From the NCBI GenBank assembly GCA_016700335.1, contig CP065014.1, forward strand, positions 1,463,001-1,527,000: a stretch of DNA of 64,000 nt. The letters are read 5' to 3'. The position numbers and the translations under genes are program-made. Below the pieces are notes generated by a model. That model saw nothing but the letters and a program-made list of their open reading frames with translations. It did no database searches and was not told the origin of the DNA. The stretch comes from Chlorobiota bacterium (GTDB taxonomy: Bacteria > Bacteroidota > Ignavibacteria > OLB7). This document shows, piece by piece, positions 36,511-45,540 of the stretch. Positions within the stretch are counted from its first letter, which is position 1. Every line of letters begins with the position of its first letter.

Positions 36511-37368
36511 TTATATAAGGTCTAATGAAACATCTAAAGCAAGTGCTGAATGAGTTATAGCTCCAACTGAAATAAATTGAACTCCTGTTTCTGCAATATC
36601 TTTAATTGTATTTAAATTGACTCCACCAGAAGCTTCAGTCTCCTTTTTGCCATCAACAATTTGAACTGCTACATTTAAGGTATTTAAATCAAAATTATCA
36701 AACATAATTCTTTGAATATGATTACAATCTAATGCCTCCTTTACCTCTTCTATATTTTTTGTTTCAACTTCAATTGGAATTTGAAGTTTGTATTTATTTA
36801 AATATTCTACACATCTAAATACAGCATTACTTATTGATTTGTTTGCAGCAATATGGTTGTCTTTTATCATAACCATATCGTATAAACCAAAACGATGATT
36901 AGTACCACCACCACATTTAACTGCATATTTATCTAAATATCTATAACCAGGTATTGTTTTTCTTGTATCTAAAATAGTTGCTTTTGTGTGAGCAATTTTT
37001 TCAACATATAAATTTGTTAAAGTTGCAACTCCACTCATTCTTTGAAAAAAATTTAATATAGTTCTTTCTACTGTTAAAATTGATCTGGTGTTCCCTTTTA
37101 ATTCTGCAATAATTGTTTTACTTACAACAAAATCTCCATCATTAATATACCATTTAATAGAAATATTTTCATCAAATTTTTGCAAAATTTTATCTACAAT
37201 TTCTTTACCACAAACAATTCCGTTTTGTTTTACTAATAAAATTGCAGTACTTTTAGAGTTTTCATCTATACAAGATAAACCCGTAATATCACCAGTTTGT
37301 ATGTCTTCATTTAATGATGTTTTTATTAGAAAATTTAAATCAAAGTCTTTATAACTATTGGAATTCAT
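36511..37368 (-). CDS. nadC: Nicotinate-nucleotide pyrophosphorylase (carboxylating)
   Basis: A 285-aa quinolinate phosphoribosyltransferase, giving nicotinate mononucleotide in de novo NAD synthesis. Recognisable segments are EDIQTGDITG, RTILNFFQRMSGVATLT, LDTRKTIPGYRYLDKYAVKCGGGTNHR, MIKDNHI, EVETKNIEEV and the phosphate-binding ASGGVNLNTI. Length is typical. nadA and nadB are not in the window, but nadD lies at 50198-50812. Confidence 0.96.
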   Translation of the reverse strand: MNSNSYKDFDLNFLIKTSLNEDIQTGDITGLSCIDENSKSTAILLVKQNGIVCGKEIVDKILQKFDENISIKWYINDGDFVVSKTIIAELKGNTRSILTVERTILNFFQRMSGVATLTNLYVEKIAHTKATILDTRKTIPGYRYLDKYAVKCGGGTNHRFGLYDMVMIKDNHIAANKSISNAVFRCVEYLNKYKLQIPIEVETKNIEEVKEALDCNHIQRIMFDNFDLNTLNVAVQIVDGKKETEASGGVNLNTIKDIAETGVQFISVGAITHSALALDVSLDLI

Positions 37369-37426
37369 TTTAGTTAAATTTAGAAAAACATAAATATTGA
37401 ATTAAATTAGATAGAAATTTTATCGA

Positions 37427-38779
37427 TTAATCAATATGACTATTTAATTTGTAATTACTTGTTAATTGTTCTCCATTATACCTTGAATTTATTGGACCGT
37501 TCTCAAGATTTAAAACACCTCTAGGGCAGACAGCTGAACAGATACCACATCCAACACAAGAAGATCGTATTATATTTTCACCTCTTTGAGCATATGATCT
37601 AACATCTATTCCCATTTCACAATAAGTTGAACAATTACCGCAAGATATACATTGTCCTCCATTAGTAGTTATTCTAAATCTTGAAAAATACTTCTGAATT
37701 ATTCCTAATATCGCTGCTTGAGGACAACCAAATCTACACCAAACTCTAGAACCCATAATGGGATAAAACCCAACACCAATAACTCCACTAAACAACGACC
37801 CAATGAAAAATCCATACCATTTACTTGATAAATCTGATGCATCTTCAAGCAAAGAACCTTTAGTTGCAGAATTTATCCATACTATTGTAGTAGTAATTAT
37901 AATTATTAACAAAATTGTATGAATCATCCATCGTTCTATTTTCCAAGCTTTAACAGATTTATCAGATAATTGTCTAAATGGATCACCTAAAGTTTCAGCT
38001 AAGCCACCACAACCACATACCCAAGAACAATACCATCTTTTACCAAAAAAATATGTTAAAATTGGTACTCCAATAAATGACATTGCCATTGACCACCTAA
38101 CCATAAATACTCCTAATCCACCACTTTCAGAAATACTTTTAATATCGTTTGGAAAAAAATATTGATATTTTAATGGCCAAAAATATGTAAAGTAAAACTC
38201 CTTTTGGTTAAACAATTCTAATAAATGAGGAATTAAGAATGCAAAAAATAATTGAAAAAACATTACTGATAAAGTCCGCCTGATTTGATAAGGACTATGC
38301 TTGTATTTAAGAATCATTCTAATTCCCATTATTAATACTGCTAATGAATAGCATACGCCATATAAGAACCATTGATCGGACGGTTTATTTCGAATTAAAA
38401 AACTTAACCAATCTAATGTCATATTTAAACTAGAAAGTTTATCACCAAACCAATAAAGTATTATATAAAATGTAGTTAAAAAAATCCCTAAAATCCAACT
38501 AAAAGCTCCTTTAGCAGTTGCTGAATTGAACATAACACCATTATTTTTAATTCCAGGAATTTTATTTTTAAATTCTTGAAAAATGAATAACATACCTCCA
38601 ATTATCAAACCACCATACCCAATTACAAAACAAGTAACTGGATAAACACTTCCTAACCCAAATAGAGCTGAAAAAATAAATGCACTTCCAATACCTATCA
38701 GAATTAATGCAACTTTCTGAATTTTTGTTGAATTAAAAGTAGGATCTCCTGTTAATTGAAAACTGACATCATGATTCAT
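37427..38779 (-). CDS. Membrane polyferredoxin (NapH/CcoG-like 4Fe-4S protein)
   Basis: A 450-aa protein with about seven to eight membrane helices. A cysteine motif lies at a membrane edge (YCSWVCGCGGL, C251, C255, C257), a second in RVWCRFGCP (C348, C352), then two ferredoxin-type 4Fe-4S sites (C377, C380, C383, C387 and C408, C411, C414, C418). The pattern resembles NapH/NosR/CcoG polyferredoxins that pass electrons between the quinone pool or cytoplasm and periplasmic enzymes. No nap, nos or cco gene is nearby, so its partner is unknown. It lies 35 nt after the PNGase-like gene on the same strand. Confidence 0.82.
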   Translation of the reverse strand: MNHDVSFQLTGDPTFNSTKIQKVALILIGIGSAFIFSALFGLGSVYPVTCFVIGYGGLIIGGMLFIFQEFKNKIPGIKNNGVMFNSATAKGAFSWILGIFLTTFYIILYWFGDKLSSLNMTLDWLSFLIRNKPSDQWFLYGVCYSLAVLIMGIRMILKYKHSPYQIRRTLSVMFFQLFFAFLIPHLLELFNQKEFYFTYFWPLKYQYFFPNDIKSISESGGLGVFMVRWSMAMSFIGVPILTYFFGKRWYCSWVCGCGGLAETLGDPFRQLSDKSVKAWKIERWMIHTILLIIIITTTIVWINSATKGSLLEDASDLSSKWYGFFIGSLFSGVIGVGFYPIMGSRVWCRFGCPQAAILGIIQKYFSRFRITTNGGQCISCGNCSTYCEMGIDVRSYAQRGENIIRSSCVGCGICSAVCPRGVLNLENGPINSRYNGEQLTSNYKLNSHID

Positions 38780-38814
38780 GTATAAAAAAATAGTTTATGT
38801 TTATAAAATCAACT

Positions 38815-40821
38815 TTATAAAATAACAATTTTTTTTGTTATTTCTTCAGTCCCATTATTAGGCTTAACTTTTAAAATATAATTCCCTTTAATTAATGATG
38901 ATAAATTAATTTCAATAGTTTTATCATCTTCAATTAAAGTTTGAGAGAAAACTTTATTTCCAACTAAATCAAACACTTCTAAGTTTCCTCCTTTGGAATC
39001 ATTTAAAAAATACTCAATATTAAATTTATCTGAACTAGGATTTGGAAATACATACAAAAATTTATTTTTTTCAACTGGAAAATCCTTAACATCTAATGAA
39101 ACATTTGTAGTGAATTGATAAAAAAACTTTGTTCCAAAATCAGCCTGAAAATTTTTAATTGTTTTATTATCTTTACTTAAAATGCGAACATATCCAGCAC
39201 CATCATTAGTATTTGCCCACCAAGATAATCCATCTTTATTTAAAGGGAAATTGCTAGGTGGAGGACCATCATCATAAAATTCAAAATTATAGCACTTACC
39301 ACTTGGCAAATCTATTGTATCACGATATGTTGTAACATTTTCTAAATTATTCTTTTCAAACAATATTTCTCCAGATACAGCATCTCTTATATAATAATAA
39401 TTCTCAGTTGCAGCATTATTTGTTTTTAAAAGAATTATTATTTTTCCAGGCAATACTGGAGTTTCATCAAAAGTACTGGTCATAACATTATCTTTTAAAT
39501 ATTCATCAACAATTGATGAGTCAGGATTTATAGATAAATTTTGATCATTTTTTGGATTATTAACACTTACTAATTCAACCTCAAAAACTCTTATATTGGA
39601 TGCCCAACTAAATGGTTCTGTTAATTTAACGGTATCTGATTCTCCAAACTTTAAATTACCTTTCCACTTAAAACTTGCTTTTCTAATTCCTTTTAAACCA
39701 TACTTAACATTTACATAAGTTAAATTTTCATTTCCATTGTTCTTTATAATTATAGTTGGATTACCACAAATTGGATTTTGTCTTAAATATTCATACTCTT
39801 TGCTTGGAGCTACAATTGCCTCAATTGAAGCATCAACATTAGAAAGTGGTCTACTATATTCTATTAAAAACAAAGAAAAATCATAATTCCCAGTTGAAGC
39901 AGTTGATACGTATTTTTCCATATCAACATCATAGGAATGCTCTGTACCTCCTTTCAAATTCATTACATCAACAACATCAGCAGGAACAGAAGCTCCAGGG
40001 CACCAGTTTGCTCTATCATATAACCAAGTTCCAGCTTGAGGGAATAAAGGATTAAACCCACATTCTCTCCAAATGAATCTATCATTTATCTTTTTCTTAT
40101 CAAATAAAATAGTTCTAAGTTTACCACAAAATTCACCACATCCATCTGGTTTGTCATTTCCATGACCAGTTTGTGTAACTAACAATCTTAATGAATTAGT
40201 TTCAGGTTGGAGTTTTATATTTTTTTCAGGTAAGATTGAATCCATTGATTTATTAGGGTCTCCATAAGAAAATCCTGTATAACCAGAATTAGTAATTGAT
40301 ATAGGGGTTCTTATTGGAGTACCTTCTATACAATAAAAAGTTAAATTAATTTTCCAACCTCTATCATCTTTTGCTTCATATCCTGAATGTTGATATATAA
40401 TTTCAACACTATCATGTAACAACAATGCAAAGTCAGTAAAATCATAATACCAACCATGCTTGAAGGCGTTTCCTTTTTTCCAATAATTTCCATAAGGAGT
40501 GATAAATCTTCCAATTTCCCAATTAACATTTTCTCCATTTACTCCACCTTTTTTACCAATGTAAATATGGTTACCATAGTCCCATTCTCCACAATTTAAA
40601 TTTGGTGGACATTCAAAAGTTAAATAGCCAATAACTCTCCTATAATTTATTCCTTTTTTGGGAAAGTTAACCCATTGAGGATAAGATGTAGAACCCTTCG
40701 AAGGATCTGTTTGAATAATTACATCTTTGTGAGATAGTACTTTTATTGTGTCAGTTGATTGCCCTAATAAATGGGAATTTGCAATTGCAAAAAGTACCAA
40801 AAAGTAAAATAGAAATTTCAT
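38815..40821 (-). CDS. Secreted PNGase F-like glycoamidase with T9SS tail
   Basis: A 668-aa protein with a signal peptide (about 1-21). Residues about 30-340 align with peptide-N-glycosidase F of Elizabethkingia over both jelly-roll domains. They share CGEWDYGNHIYI, EIGRFITPY, GCGEFCGKLRT, GTWLYDRANWCPGASVP. The three PNGase F disulfide pairs are all represented (C71/C77, C228/C232, C254/C274), as are catalytic D81 (D60) and E230 (E206). The position of E118 appears to be H145 (IIYQHSGY), so activity may differ. PNGase F removes N-glycans from asparagine. Residues about 590-668 are a type A T9SS sorting domain, with an extra beta-rich linker between. Confidence 0.85.
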   Translation of the reverse strand: MKFLFYFLVLFAIANSHLLGQSTDTIKVLSHKDVIIQTDPSKGSTSYPQWVNFPKKGINYRRVIGYLTFECPPNLNCGEWDYGNHIYIGKKGGVNGENVNWEIGRFITPYGNYWKKGNAFKHGWYYDFTDFALLLHDSVEIIYQHSGYEAKDDRGWKINLTFYCIEGTPIRTPISITNSGYTGFSYGDPNKSMDSILPEKNIKLQPETNSLRLLVTQTGHGNDKPDGCGEFCGKLRTILFDKKKINDRFIWRECGFNPLFPQAGTWLYDRANWCPGASVPADVVDVMNLKGGTEHSYDVDMEKYVSTASTGNYDFSLFLIEYSRPLSNVDASIEAIVAPSKEYEYLRQNPICGNPTIIIKNNGNENLTYVNVKYGLKGIRKASFKWKGNLKFGESDTVKLTEPFSWASNIRVFEVELVSVNNPKNDQNLSINPDSSIVDEYLKDNVMTSTFDETPVLPGKIIILLKTNNAATENYYYIRDAVSGEILFEKNNLENVTTYRDTIDLPSGKCYNFEFYDDGPPPSNFPLNKDGLSWWANTNDGAGYVRILSKDNKTIKNFQADFGTKFFYQFTTNVSLDVKDFPVEKNKFLYVFPNPSSDKFNIEYFLNDSKGGNLEVFDLVGNKVFSQTLIEDDKTIEINLSSLIKGNYILKVKPNNGTEEITKKIVIL

Positions 40822-40851
40822 AAATAAATATTAAATTATATATTAACAATA

Positions 40852-40868
40852 TACTCAAAATTTGAGTA
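40852..40868. promoter_or_regulatory. Perfect palindrome upstream of the PNGase-like gene
   Basis: TACTCAAAATTTGAGTA, two 8-nt arms around one central base, lies about 30 nt upstream of the ATG at 40821. A further TTGAGTA half-site occurs about 45 nt further upstream (40910-40916). It could be an operator; the AT richness makes chance possible. Confidence 0.4.
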
Positions 40869-41034
40869 AAATAATTAAATGATTTTACACAATTTTATTT
40901 TATTAATTTTTGAGTAATAATCTTCAAAAAGTATAATAAAAGAAATTTTAATTTTCATGTTAATTAAAACTTGATATAAAAAATAGATTGTACAAATTTC
41001 TATGAATAAAAATAGAAATTTTAAAAAAAGTTAA

Positions 41035-41072
41035 AACCTCACAAAGTCAATTTAATATGACTTTGTGAGGTT
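41035..41072 (-). terminator. Intrinsic terminator after glnA
   Basis: AACCTCACAAAGTCA (41035-41049) pairs perfectly with TGACTTTGTGAGGTT (41058-41072), 15 pairs with an 8-nt loop. On the minus strand it is followed by TTAACTTTTTTT. It lies 17 nt after the glnA stop. Confidence 0.9.
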
Positions 41073-41089
41073 ATTAAATAATGTTAGAT

Positions 41090-42427
41090 TTAATGTACTT
41101 CTAAATATTTTTCTAATTCCCAATTTGAAACATGAATTCTATATTCATCCCATTCTTTCATTTTTGCTTCATAAAATTTACTAAATGAAAAATCACCAAT
41201 TGCACCACGAATGACATCATTTTTCTTTAGAGCTTCTAGAGCATCATACAAAGTTGGAGCAACAGAACCAATTTTTCTCTTTTTTAATTCATCTTGTGTC
41301 ATATGGAACAAATCGTCTTCAACAGGATCAGGAGGAGTCATTTTTTTCTCTATTCCATCCAAACCTGCTGCTAATAATGCTGCAAACGCTAAATATGGAT
41401 TTGCTGCTGGATCCGGACAACGTATTTCAACTCTAACAGCTTTTTCACGACCAGGAGTATATCTTGGAACTCTTATAAGAACTGAACGATTCTTTTGTCC
41501 CCAAGCTACATTTACTGGTGCTTCGTAACCAACAACTAATCTTTTATAAGAATTTACTGTTGGATTAATAATAGCATTCAAGGCTTGAATATGATGTAAT
41601 TGACCTGCAATAAATTGTTGTGCAAAATTACTTAATGAATAAGTACCTTTCTTATCAAACATCATATTCTTTCCTTCATTAGTAAACAAAGATTGATGAA
41701 CATGCATTCCTGATCCATTTATACCAGATATGGGTTTTGGCATAAATGTAGCATGTAAGTCATGTTTTTGAGCGATATTTTTAAAAGCCCATTTCAATGT
41801 TACTGATGCATCTGCTCCTGCAAGTGCATTACAATATTTAAAGTCAATTTCATGCTGACCAATTGCAACTTCATGATGTAAAGCTTCAACATCAATATTG
41901 AATGCTGTTAAAGCTAAAGTCATTTCTTCTCTTATATCCATAGCTTGATCATAAGTTTGGTCAAAATACCCAGCTTGATCATGTGGTAAACCTGTAAATT
42001 TACCATCAGCACCTTTTTTTAAGAGAAAGAATTCTAATTCAGGTCCAACATTAAATACATAACCCATTTTTTTAACTCTTTCTAATTGCCTTTTCAAAAT
42101 CCCTCGAGGATCCCCTTCAAATGGGCTACCATCTGGCATAAATACATCGCAAATAACTCTAGCTCTTGACCCATTGGTAGAATTTAATGTCCATGGGATT
42201 ACTGCAAATGTTTCTAAATCTAGTTTAAGAAACATATCACTTTCATGAACTCTAGTAAAACCTTCAATTGATGATCCATCAAACCAAACATTACTTTCAA
42301 TCGCATCTTCTAATTTCCAAACAGGAATTGTTACTGCTTTTAATGTACCTACAATGTCTGTAAATTGTAAATTTACAAATTTTACATTGTGTTGTTTTGC
42401 AAGTTTAAGTACTTGTGTTTTGTTCAT
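41090..42427 (-). CDS. glnA: Glutamine synthetase, type I
   Basis: A 445-aa GSI enzyme. The beta-grasp domain opens with FVNLQFTDIVGTLKAVTIPV and WFDGSSIEGFTRVHESDMFL. The catalytic domain has NVGPELEFFLL, HHEVAIGQHEIDFKY, NGSGMHVHQSL, NSYKRLVVGYEAPV and RVEIRCPDPAANPYLAFAALLAAGLDGIE. The length (about 445) is typical of the GSI-alpha form, which is usually feedback-regulated rather than adenylylated. It makes glutamine from glutamate and ammonia. It follows the Lrp-family regulator gene by 20 nt, so the two are likely one operon. Confidence 0.96.
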   Translation of the reverse strand: MNKTQVLKLAKQHNVKFVNLQFTDIVGTLKAVTIPVWKLEDAIESNVWFDGSSIEGFTRVHESDMFLKLDLETFAVIPWTLNSTNGSRARVICDVFMPDGSPFEGDPRGILKRQLERVKKMGYVFNVGPELEFFLLKKGADGKFTGLPHDQAGYFDQTYDQAMDIREEMTLALTAFNIDVEALHHEVAIGQHEIDFKYCNALAGADASVTLKWAFKNIAQKHDLHATFMPKPISGINGSGMHVHQSLFTNEGKNMMFDKKGTYSLSNFAQQFIAGQLHHIQALNAIINPTVNSYKRLVVGYEAPVNVAWGQKNRSVLIRVPRYTPGREKAVRVEIRCPDPAANPYLAFAALLAAGLDGIEKKMTPPDPVEDDLFHMTQDELKKRKIGSVAPTLYDALEALKKNDVIRGAIGDFSFSKFYEAKMKEWDEYRIHVSNWELEKYLEVH

Positions 42428-42447
42428 AAAATAAATTGTTTCTGAAA

Positions 42448-42945
42448 TTATTTATTTCTATCTATTATTGTTTCTTTTACAAATTCTAATGGTAAAGATA
42501 ATGTCTCTTTATGTGTAGATAAAACTAAAGATGTTTGAGATTTAACAACACCTTGCCACCTTTGAATATCAGACAACAATTTTTCTAGTGTCGCTGTGTT
42601 TTTTGTTTTTATCTTTAACAAATGAGAAGCATTTCCTGTTATTGCATGACAATCTAAAATTTCATTTTTTGCTAAGACTTGCTTTATAAATGATTTGTAA
42701 TGGGATGATGAGTCAACTCTAACTTCTACAAAAGCTGTTATATCTAAACCTAATTGTAATCCTGTTAGTTTAGCAAAATATCCAGATATTACTCCTCTTT
42801 CTTCAAGCTTTTTTAGCCTTTCACTTGCTGCAGGAGTTGATAATCCAACTTTCTCTGCTATTATTGTTAATGGTAATCTTCCCTCTTTTTGAACAAGTGA
42901 TAGGATAATTATATCTATATTATCAAGATCTGTAGATAGTTTCAT
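42448..42945 (-). CDS. Lrp/AsnC-family transcriptional regulator
   Basis: A 165-aa regulator. The N-terminal winged helix (DNIDIIILSLVQKEGRLPLTIIAEKVGLSTPAASERLKKLEERGVI) and the C-terminal RAM domain (FVEVRVDSSSHYKSFIKQV, CHAITGNASHLLKIKTKN) are both present. Because it lies immediately upstream of glnA, it probably senses an amino acid and controls nitrogen assimilation. An inverted repeat lies just upstream of its start codon. The effector is not known. Confidence 0.93.
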   Translation of the reverse strand: MKLSTDLDNIDIIILSLVQKEGRLPLTIIAEKVGLSTPAASERLKKLEERGVISGYFAKLTGLQLGLDITAFVEVRVDSSSHYKSFIKQVLAKNEILDCHAITGNASHLLKIKTKNTATLEKLLSDIQRWQGVVKSQTSLVLSTHKETLSLPLEFVKETIIDRNK

Positions 42946-42954
42946 ATTTGCGAG

Positions 42955-42973
42955 TACCTAATTTTATTAGGTA
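42955..42973. promoter_or_regulatory. Inverted repeat upstream of the lrp-like gene, candidate operator
   Basis: TACCTAA (42955-42961) and TTAGGTA (42967-42973) form a perfect inverted repeat with a 5-nt centre, 10 nt upstream of the ATG. A minus-strand TATTTTTG (-7-like) lies next to it at 42980-42987. The position at the predicted start of transcription suits autoregulation by the Lrp-family protein. Confidence 0.5.
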
Positions 42974-42979
42974 TTTGTA

Positions 42980-42987
42980 CAAAAATA
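42980..42987 (-). promoter_or_regulatory. Possible -7 promoter element of the lrp-glnA operon
   Basis: On the minus strand this reads TATTTTTG, matching TAnnTTTG, about 35 nt upstream of the regulator's ATG. Confidence 0.42.
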
Positions 42988-43030
42988 CAAAATTATTTAA
43001 AGTTACACAAACATTATGCAAAATAAAAAA

Positions 43031-43056
43031 AAAGCAATCAACTTAATGATTGCTTT
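43031..43056 (-). terminator. Intrinsic terminator after the class V aminotransferase
   Basis: AAAGCAATCA (43031-43040) pairs with TGATTGCTTT (43047-43056) with a 6-nt loop. On the minus strand it is followed by a run of T. It lies 27 nt after the stop of the aminotransferase. Confidence 0.85.
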
Positions 43057-43083
43057 ATAATAAATTAAATAAACTAAAGAAAA

Positions 43084-44238
43084 CTAAATTTTTTTCATAT
43101 AAGTTTCTAAAGCATTTAACAATATGTCAACATCATTTTTTGTATTATAAACTTGTATAGAAATTCTTAATAGTTGTCTTTTATTCCAATCTGTTACTGG
43201 TATCTCTATTTTAAATTCATCATATAAATAATTTTTTAAATGTTTACCATCAATGTTTATTGGTAACAATACAGCTGCAAATTGTAAGAACCAATCTTTG
43301 GACTCAGGTGAAATAATTTTAGCATTTAGAATTTCAGACATTCGTTTTCTAGCATAACAAACAAGATTATAACAATCATTAATTACAATATTCCAATTAT
43401 GTTCTTTTTGGAAATCAATTGCTTTTGGTACTGATAAATATGATGCGAAATCTCGAGTTCCATTAAATTGAAGTTCATCAATAAACTTACTTTCACCTTT
43501 AATAATAGGGTTCCAACCCCAACTTACTATTAATGGTTCTATTAAATTTTGCAAGGATTTTTTTACATATAAAAAGGCTGAACCTTTTGGTGAGCATAGC
43601 CATTTATGAAGATTACCTGTATAGAAATCTGGGTCAATTTCTTTAAGATTTAATTTAATTTGGCTAGGTGCATGAGCTCCATCAATTAATGTATGAATTC
43701 CTAATTCTTTTGCTTTGTCGCAAATCTCTTTCACTGGTAAAATTAAAGCAGTTGAAGATGTTATATGAGATACAAAAATTAGCTTAGTATTTTTTGTAAC
43801 TTGACTAAAAAACTTTTTTAGGAAATCTTCTTTTGTAGTGAGTGGTAAATTTATTTCAACTTTTTTGTAAGTTGCTTCTGTCTTGTTACATAAGAATTCA
43901 AAGGTTCTATCACAAGCACCATATTCATGATTTGTGCATAAAATTTCATCACCTTTCTTAAACTTTAAAGATCTTGCAATAATATTTACTCCTTCAGTAG
44001 CATTAGTTATATATACAACTTCTTCAGGATTACAACAAATATAGTTTGATAATTTTTCTCTTGACCATTTAAGCAACTCAGGAAGTTTTCTTCCAATAAA
44101 CTCGACTGGTTGTAATTCAAGTTCTCTTTGCCAATATTGATATTCTTCAAATACTACTTTGGGACAAGCTCCAAAGGAACCATGATTTAAAAATACAACT
44201 TTATCATTCAAAAGAAAATCTACTTTAGTAAGATTCAT
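43084..44238 (-). CDS. Class V aminotransferase, isopenicillin N epimerase-like
   Basis: About 384 aa. It belongs to the PLP class V group that includes isopenicillin N epimerase and cysteine desulfurases: VVFLNHGSFGACPKVV, ITNATEGVNIIARSL, TSSTALILPVKEIC, LIDGAHAPSQIKLNL and GNLHKWLCSPKGSAFLYV (PLP lysine in HKW). I place the start at the ATG at 44238; the frame runs five codons further upstream, but only with a TTG start. The absence of a catalytic-loop cysteine signature argues against a cysteine desulfurase. The real reaction is unknown. It lies 43 nt after the class I aminotransferase gene. Confidence 0.85.
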   Translation of the reverse strand: MNLTKVDFLLNDKVVFLNHGSFGACPKVVFEEYQYWQRELELQPVEFIGRKLPELLKWSREKLSNYICCNPEEVVYITNATEGVNIIARSLKFKKGDEILCTNHEYGACDRTFEFLCNKTEATYKKVEINLPLTTKEDFLKKFFSQVTKNTKLIFVSHITSSTALILPVKEICDKAKELGIHTLIDGAHAPSQIKLNLKEIDPDFYTGNLHKWLCSPKGSAFLYVKKSLQNLIEPLIVSWGWNPIIKGESKFIDELQFNGTRDFASYLSVPKAIDFQKEHNWNIVINDCYNLVCYARKRMSEILNAKIISPESKDWFLQFAAVLLPINIDGKHLKNYLYDEFKIEIPVTDWNKRQLLRISIQVYNTKNDVDILLNALETYMKKI

Positions 44239-44281
44239 TATATTATTAATCAATAATTTGAAATGAAAGAAACCATAAATA

Positions 44282-45502
44282 TTATTTATTTTCTGATTCT
44301 ATAATAGAAAGTAAACCATTTTTAATTCTAGAAATTCCTTCAATAATACATTCTTCAGAGGTTGCAAAAGAAATTCTAATTGAATTATCATCACCAAATG
44401 CACTTCCAGGAATAACTGCAACTTTAAATTCATTTAATAAATAATCAGCAACAATAAAACTTGAGTTAAAATTATTATTGTAATATTTTGATATATCAAA
44501 AAAGAAGTAGAAAGCTCCACTTGGTGTATTGAATTTTATTTTAGGAATATCTGATAATAATTCCTTTGTTAGATTCATTCTTTTTTCAAAAGAAACTCTC
44601 ATAATTTCAACATCATTATTTGCATACTTCAAAGCAGCTAAACCAGCTTTTTGTGAAATACTACTTGGATGTGAAGTAGATTGAGATTGAATTTTTGCAC
44701 AAGCATTTAAAACATCTTTTGGTGCATGAACATAACCCATTCTCCATCCAGTCATTGAATAAGCTTTAGACAAACCATTGATTGTAATTACATAATTTTT
44801 TACATTACTTAATGATCCAATAGAAAAATGTTTGCTATTATTATAAATTATATTTTCATATAACTCATCTGAATATACATAAATTCCAACTTCCTCAATT
44901 ACCTTTGAGATTTCAATTAATTCTATTTGAGTGTAAATTGTACCTGTTGGGTTACATGGAGAATTTAATATTATTCCTTTTGTATTTGGAGTAATACAAT
45001 TATACAAATCTTCAATTGTAAGTTTAAAATTATTTGTTACAGTTGTTTTAAGGATAACTGGAATACCGCCAGCTAACTTAACCATTTCAGGATAAGAAGT
45101 CCAATAAGGTGAAGGAATAATTATTTCATCACCATCGTTAACAGTTGCAAATAGTGAGTTCATTAATGCTTGTTTACCTCCTGCACTAATCAATACATCA
45201 TTTTCAGTTGCTTGAATATTATTTTGATTGATTAATTTTTTTGCAACTTCAACTCTTAATTCTAGAATTCCATTTGCACTAGTATATTTAGTAAAGTTAT
45301 CTTCTATAGCTTTGATACCAGCTTCTTTAATAACATCTGGGGTTGGGAAATCTGGCTCTCCGGTTGAAAGTGAAATTACATCAATCCCGGCTAAACACAT
45401 TTTTTTTGCTTTATCAGCAATTGATAATGTAATAGATTCTTCAATTGATTGTGCTCTATTAGAAATTCTACTAGCATCAATATTTTTTTTCTCCCTAATC
45501 AT
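44282..45502 (-). CDS. Class I aminotransferase, aspartate aminotransferase-like
   Basis: A 406-aa fold-type I PLP enzyme of the AspC/AspB type found in thermophiles and Bacteroidota. Typical stretches are ISLSTGEPDFPTPDVIKEAG, YTSANGILELRVEVAKKL, SAGGKQALMNSLFAT, SPYWTSYPEMVKLAGG, NSPCNPTGTIYTQIE, YSDELYENIIY and NGLSKAYSMTGWRMGYVHAP (PLP lysine in SKAYS). FGDDNSIRISFATSEE near the end carries the carboxylate-binding Arg. The probable reaction is aspartate to oxaloacetate. It is complete. Confidence 0.92.
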   Translation of the reverse strand: MIREKKNIDASRISNRAQSIEESITLSIADKAKKMCLAGIDVISLSTGEPDFPTPDVIKEAGIKAIEDNFTKYTSANGILELRVEVAKKLINQNNIQATENDVLISAGGKQALMNSLFATVNDGDEIIIPSPYWTSYPEMVKLAGGIPVILKTTVTNNFKLTIEDLYNCITPNTKGIILNSPCNPTGTIYTQIELIEISKVIEEVGIYVYSDELYENIIYNNSKHFSIGSLSNVKNYVITINGLSKAYSMTGWRMGYVHAPKDVLNACAKIQSQSTSHPSSISQKAGLAALKYANNDVEIMRVSFEKRMNLTKELLSDIPKIKFNTPSGAFYFFFDISKYYNNNFNSSFIVADYLLNEFKVAVIPGSAFGDDNSIRISFATSEECIIEGISRIKNGLLSIIESENK

Positions 45503-45540
45503 TTTAATAATTATAAATAAAATTTATTTACTTTTTTACT

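Noticed and set aside
43084..44238. Cysteine desulfurase
   Set aside because: There is no catalytic cysteine loop; similarity is to the isopenicillin N epimerase-like branch of class V.
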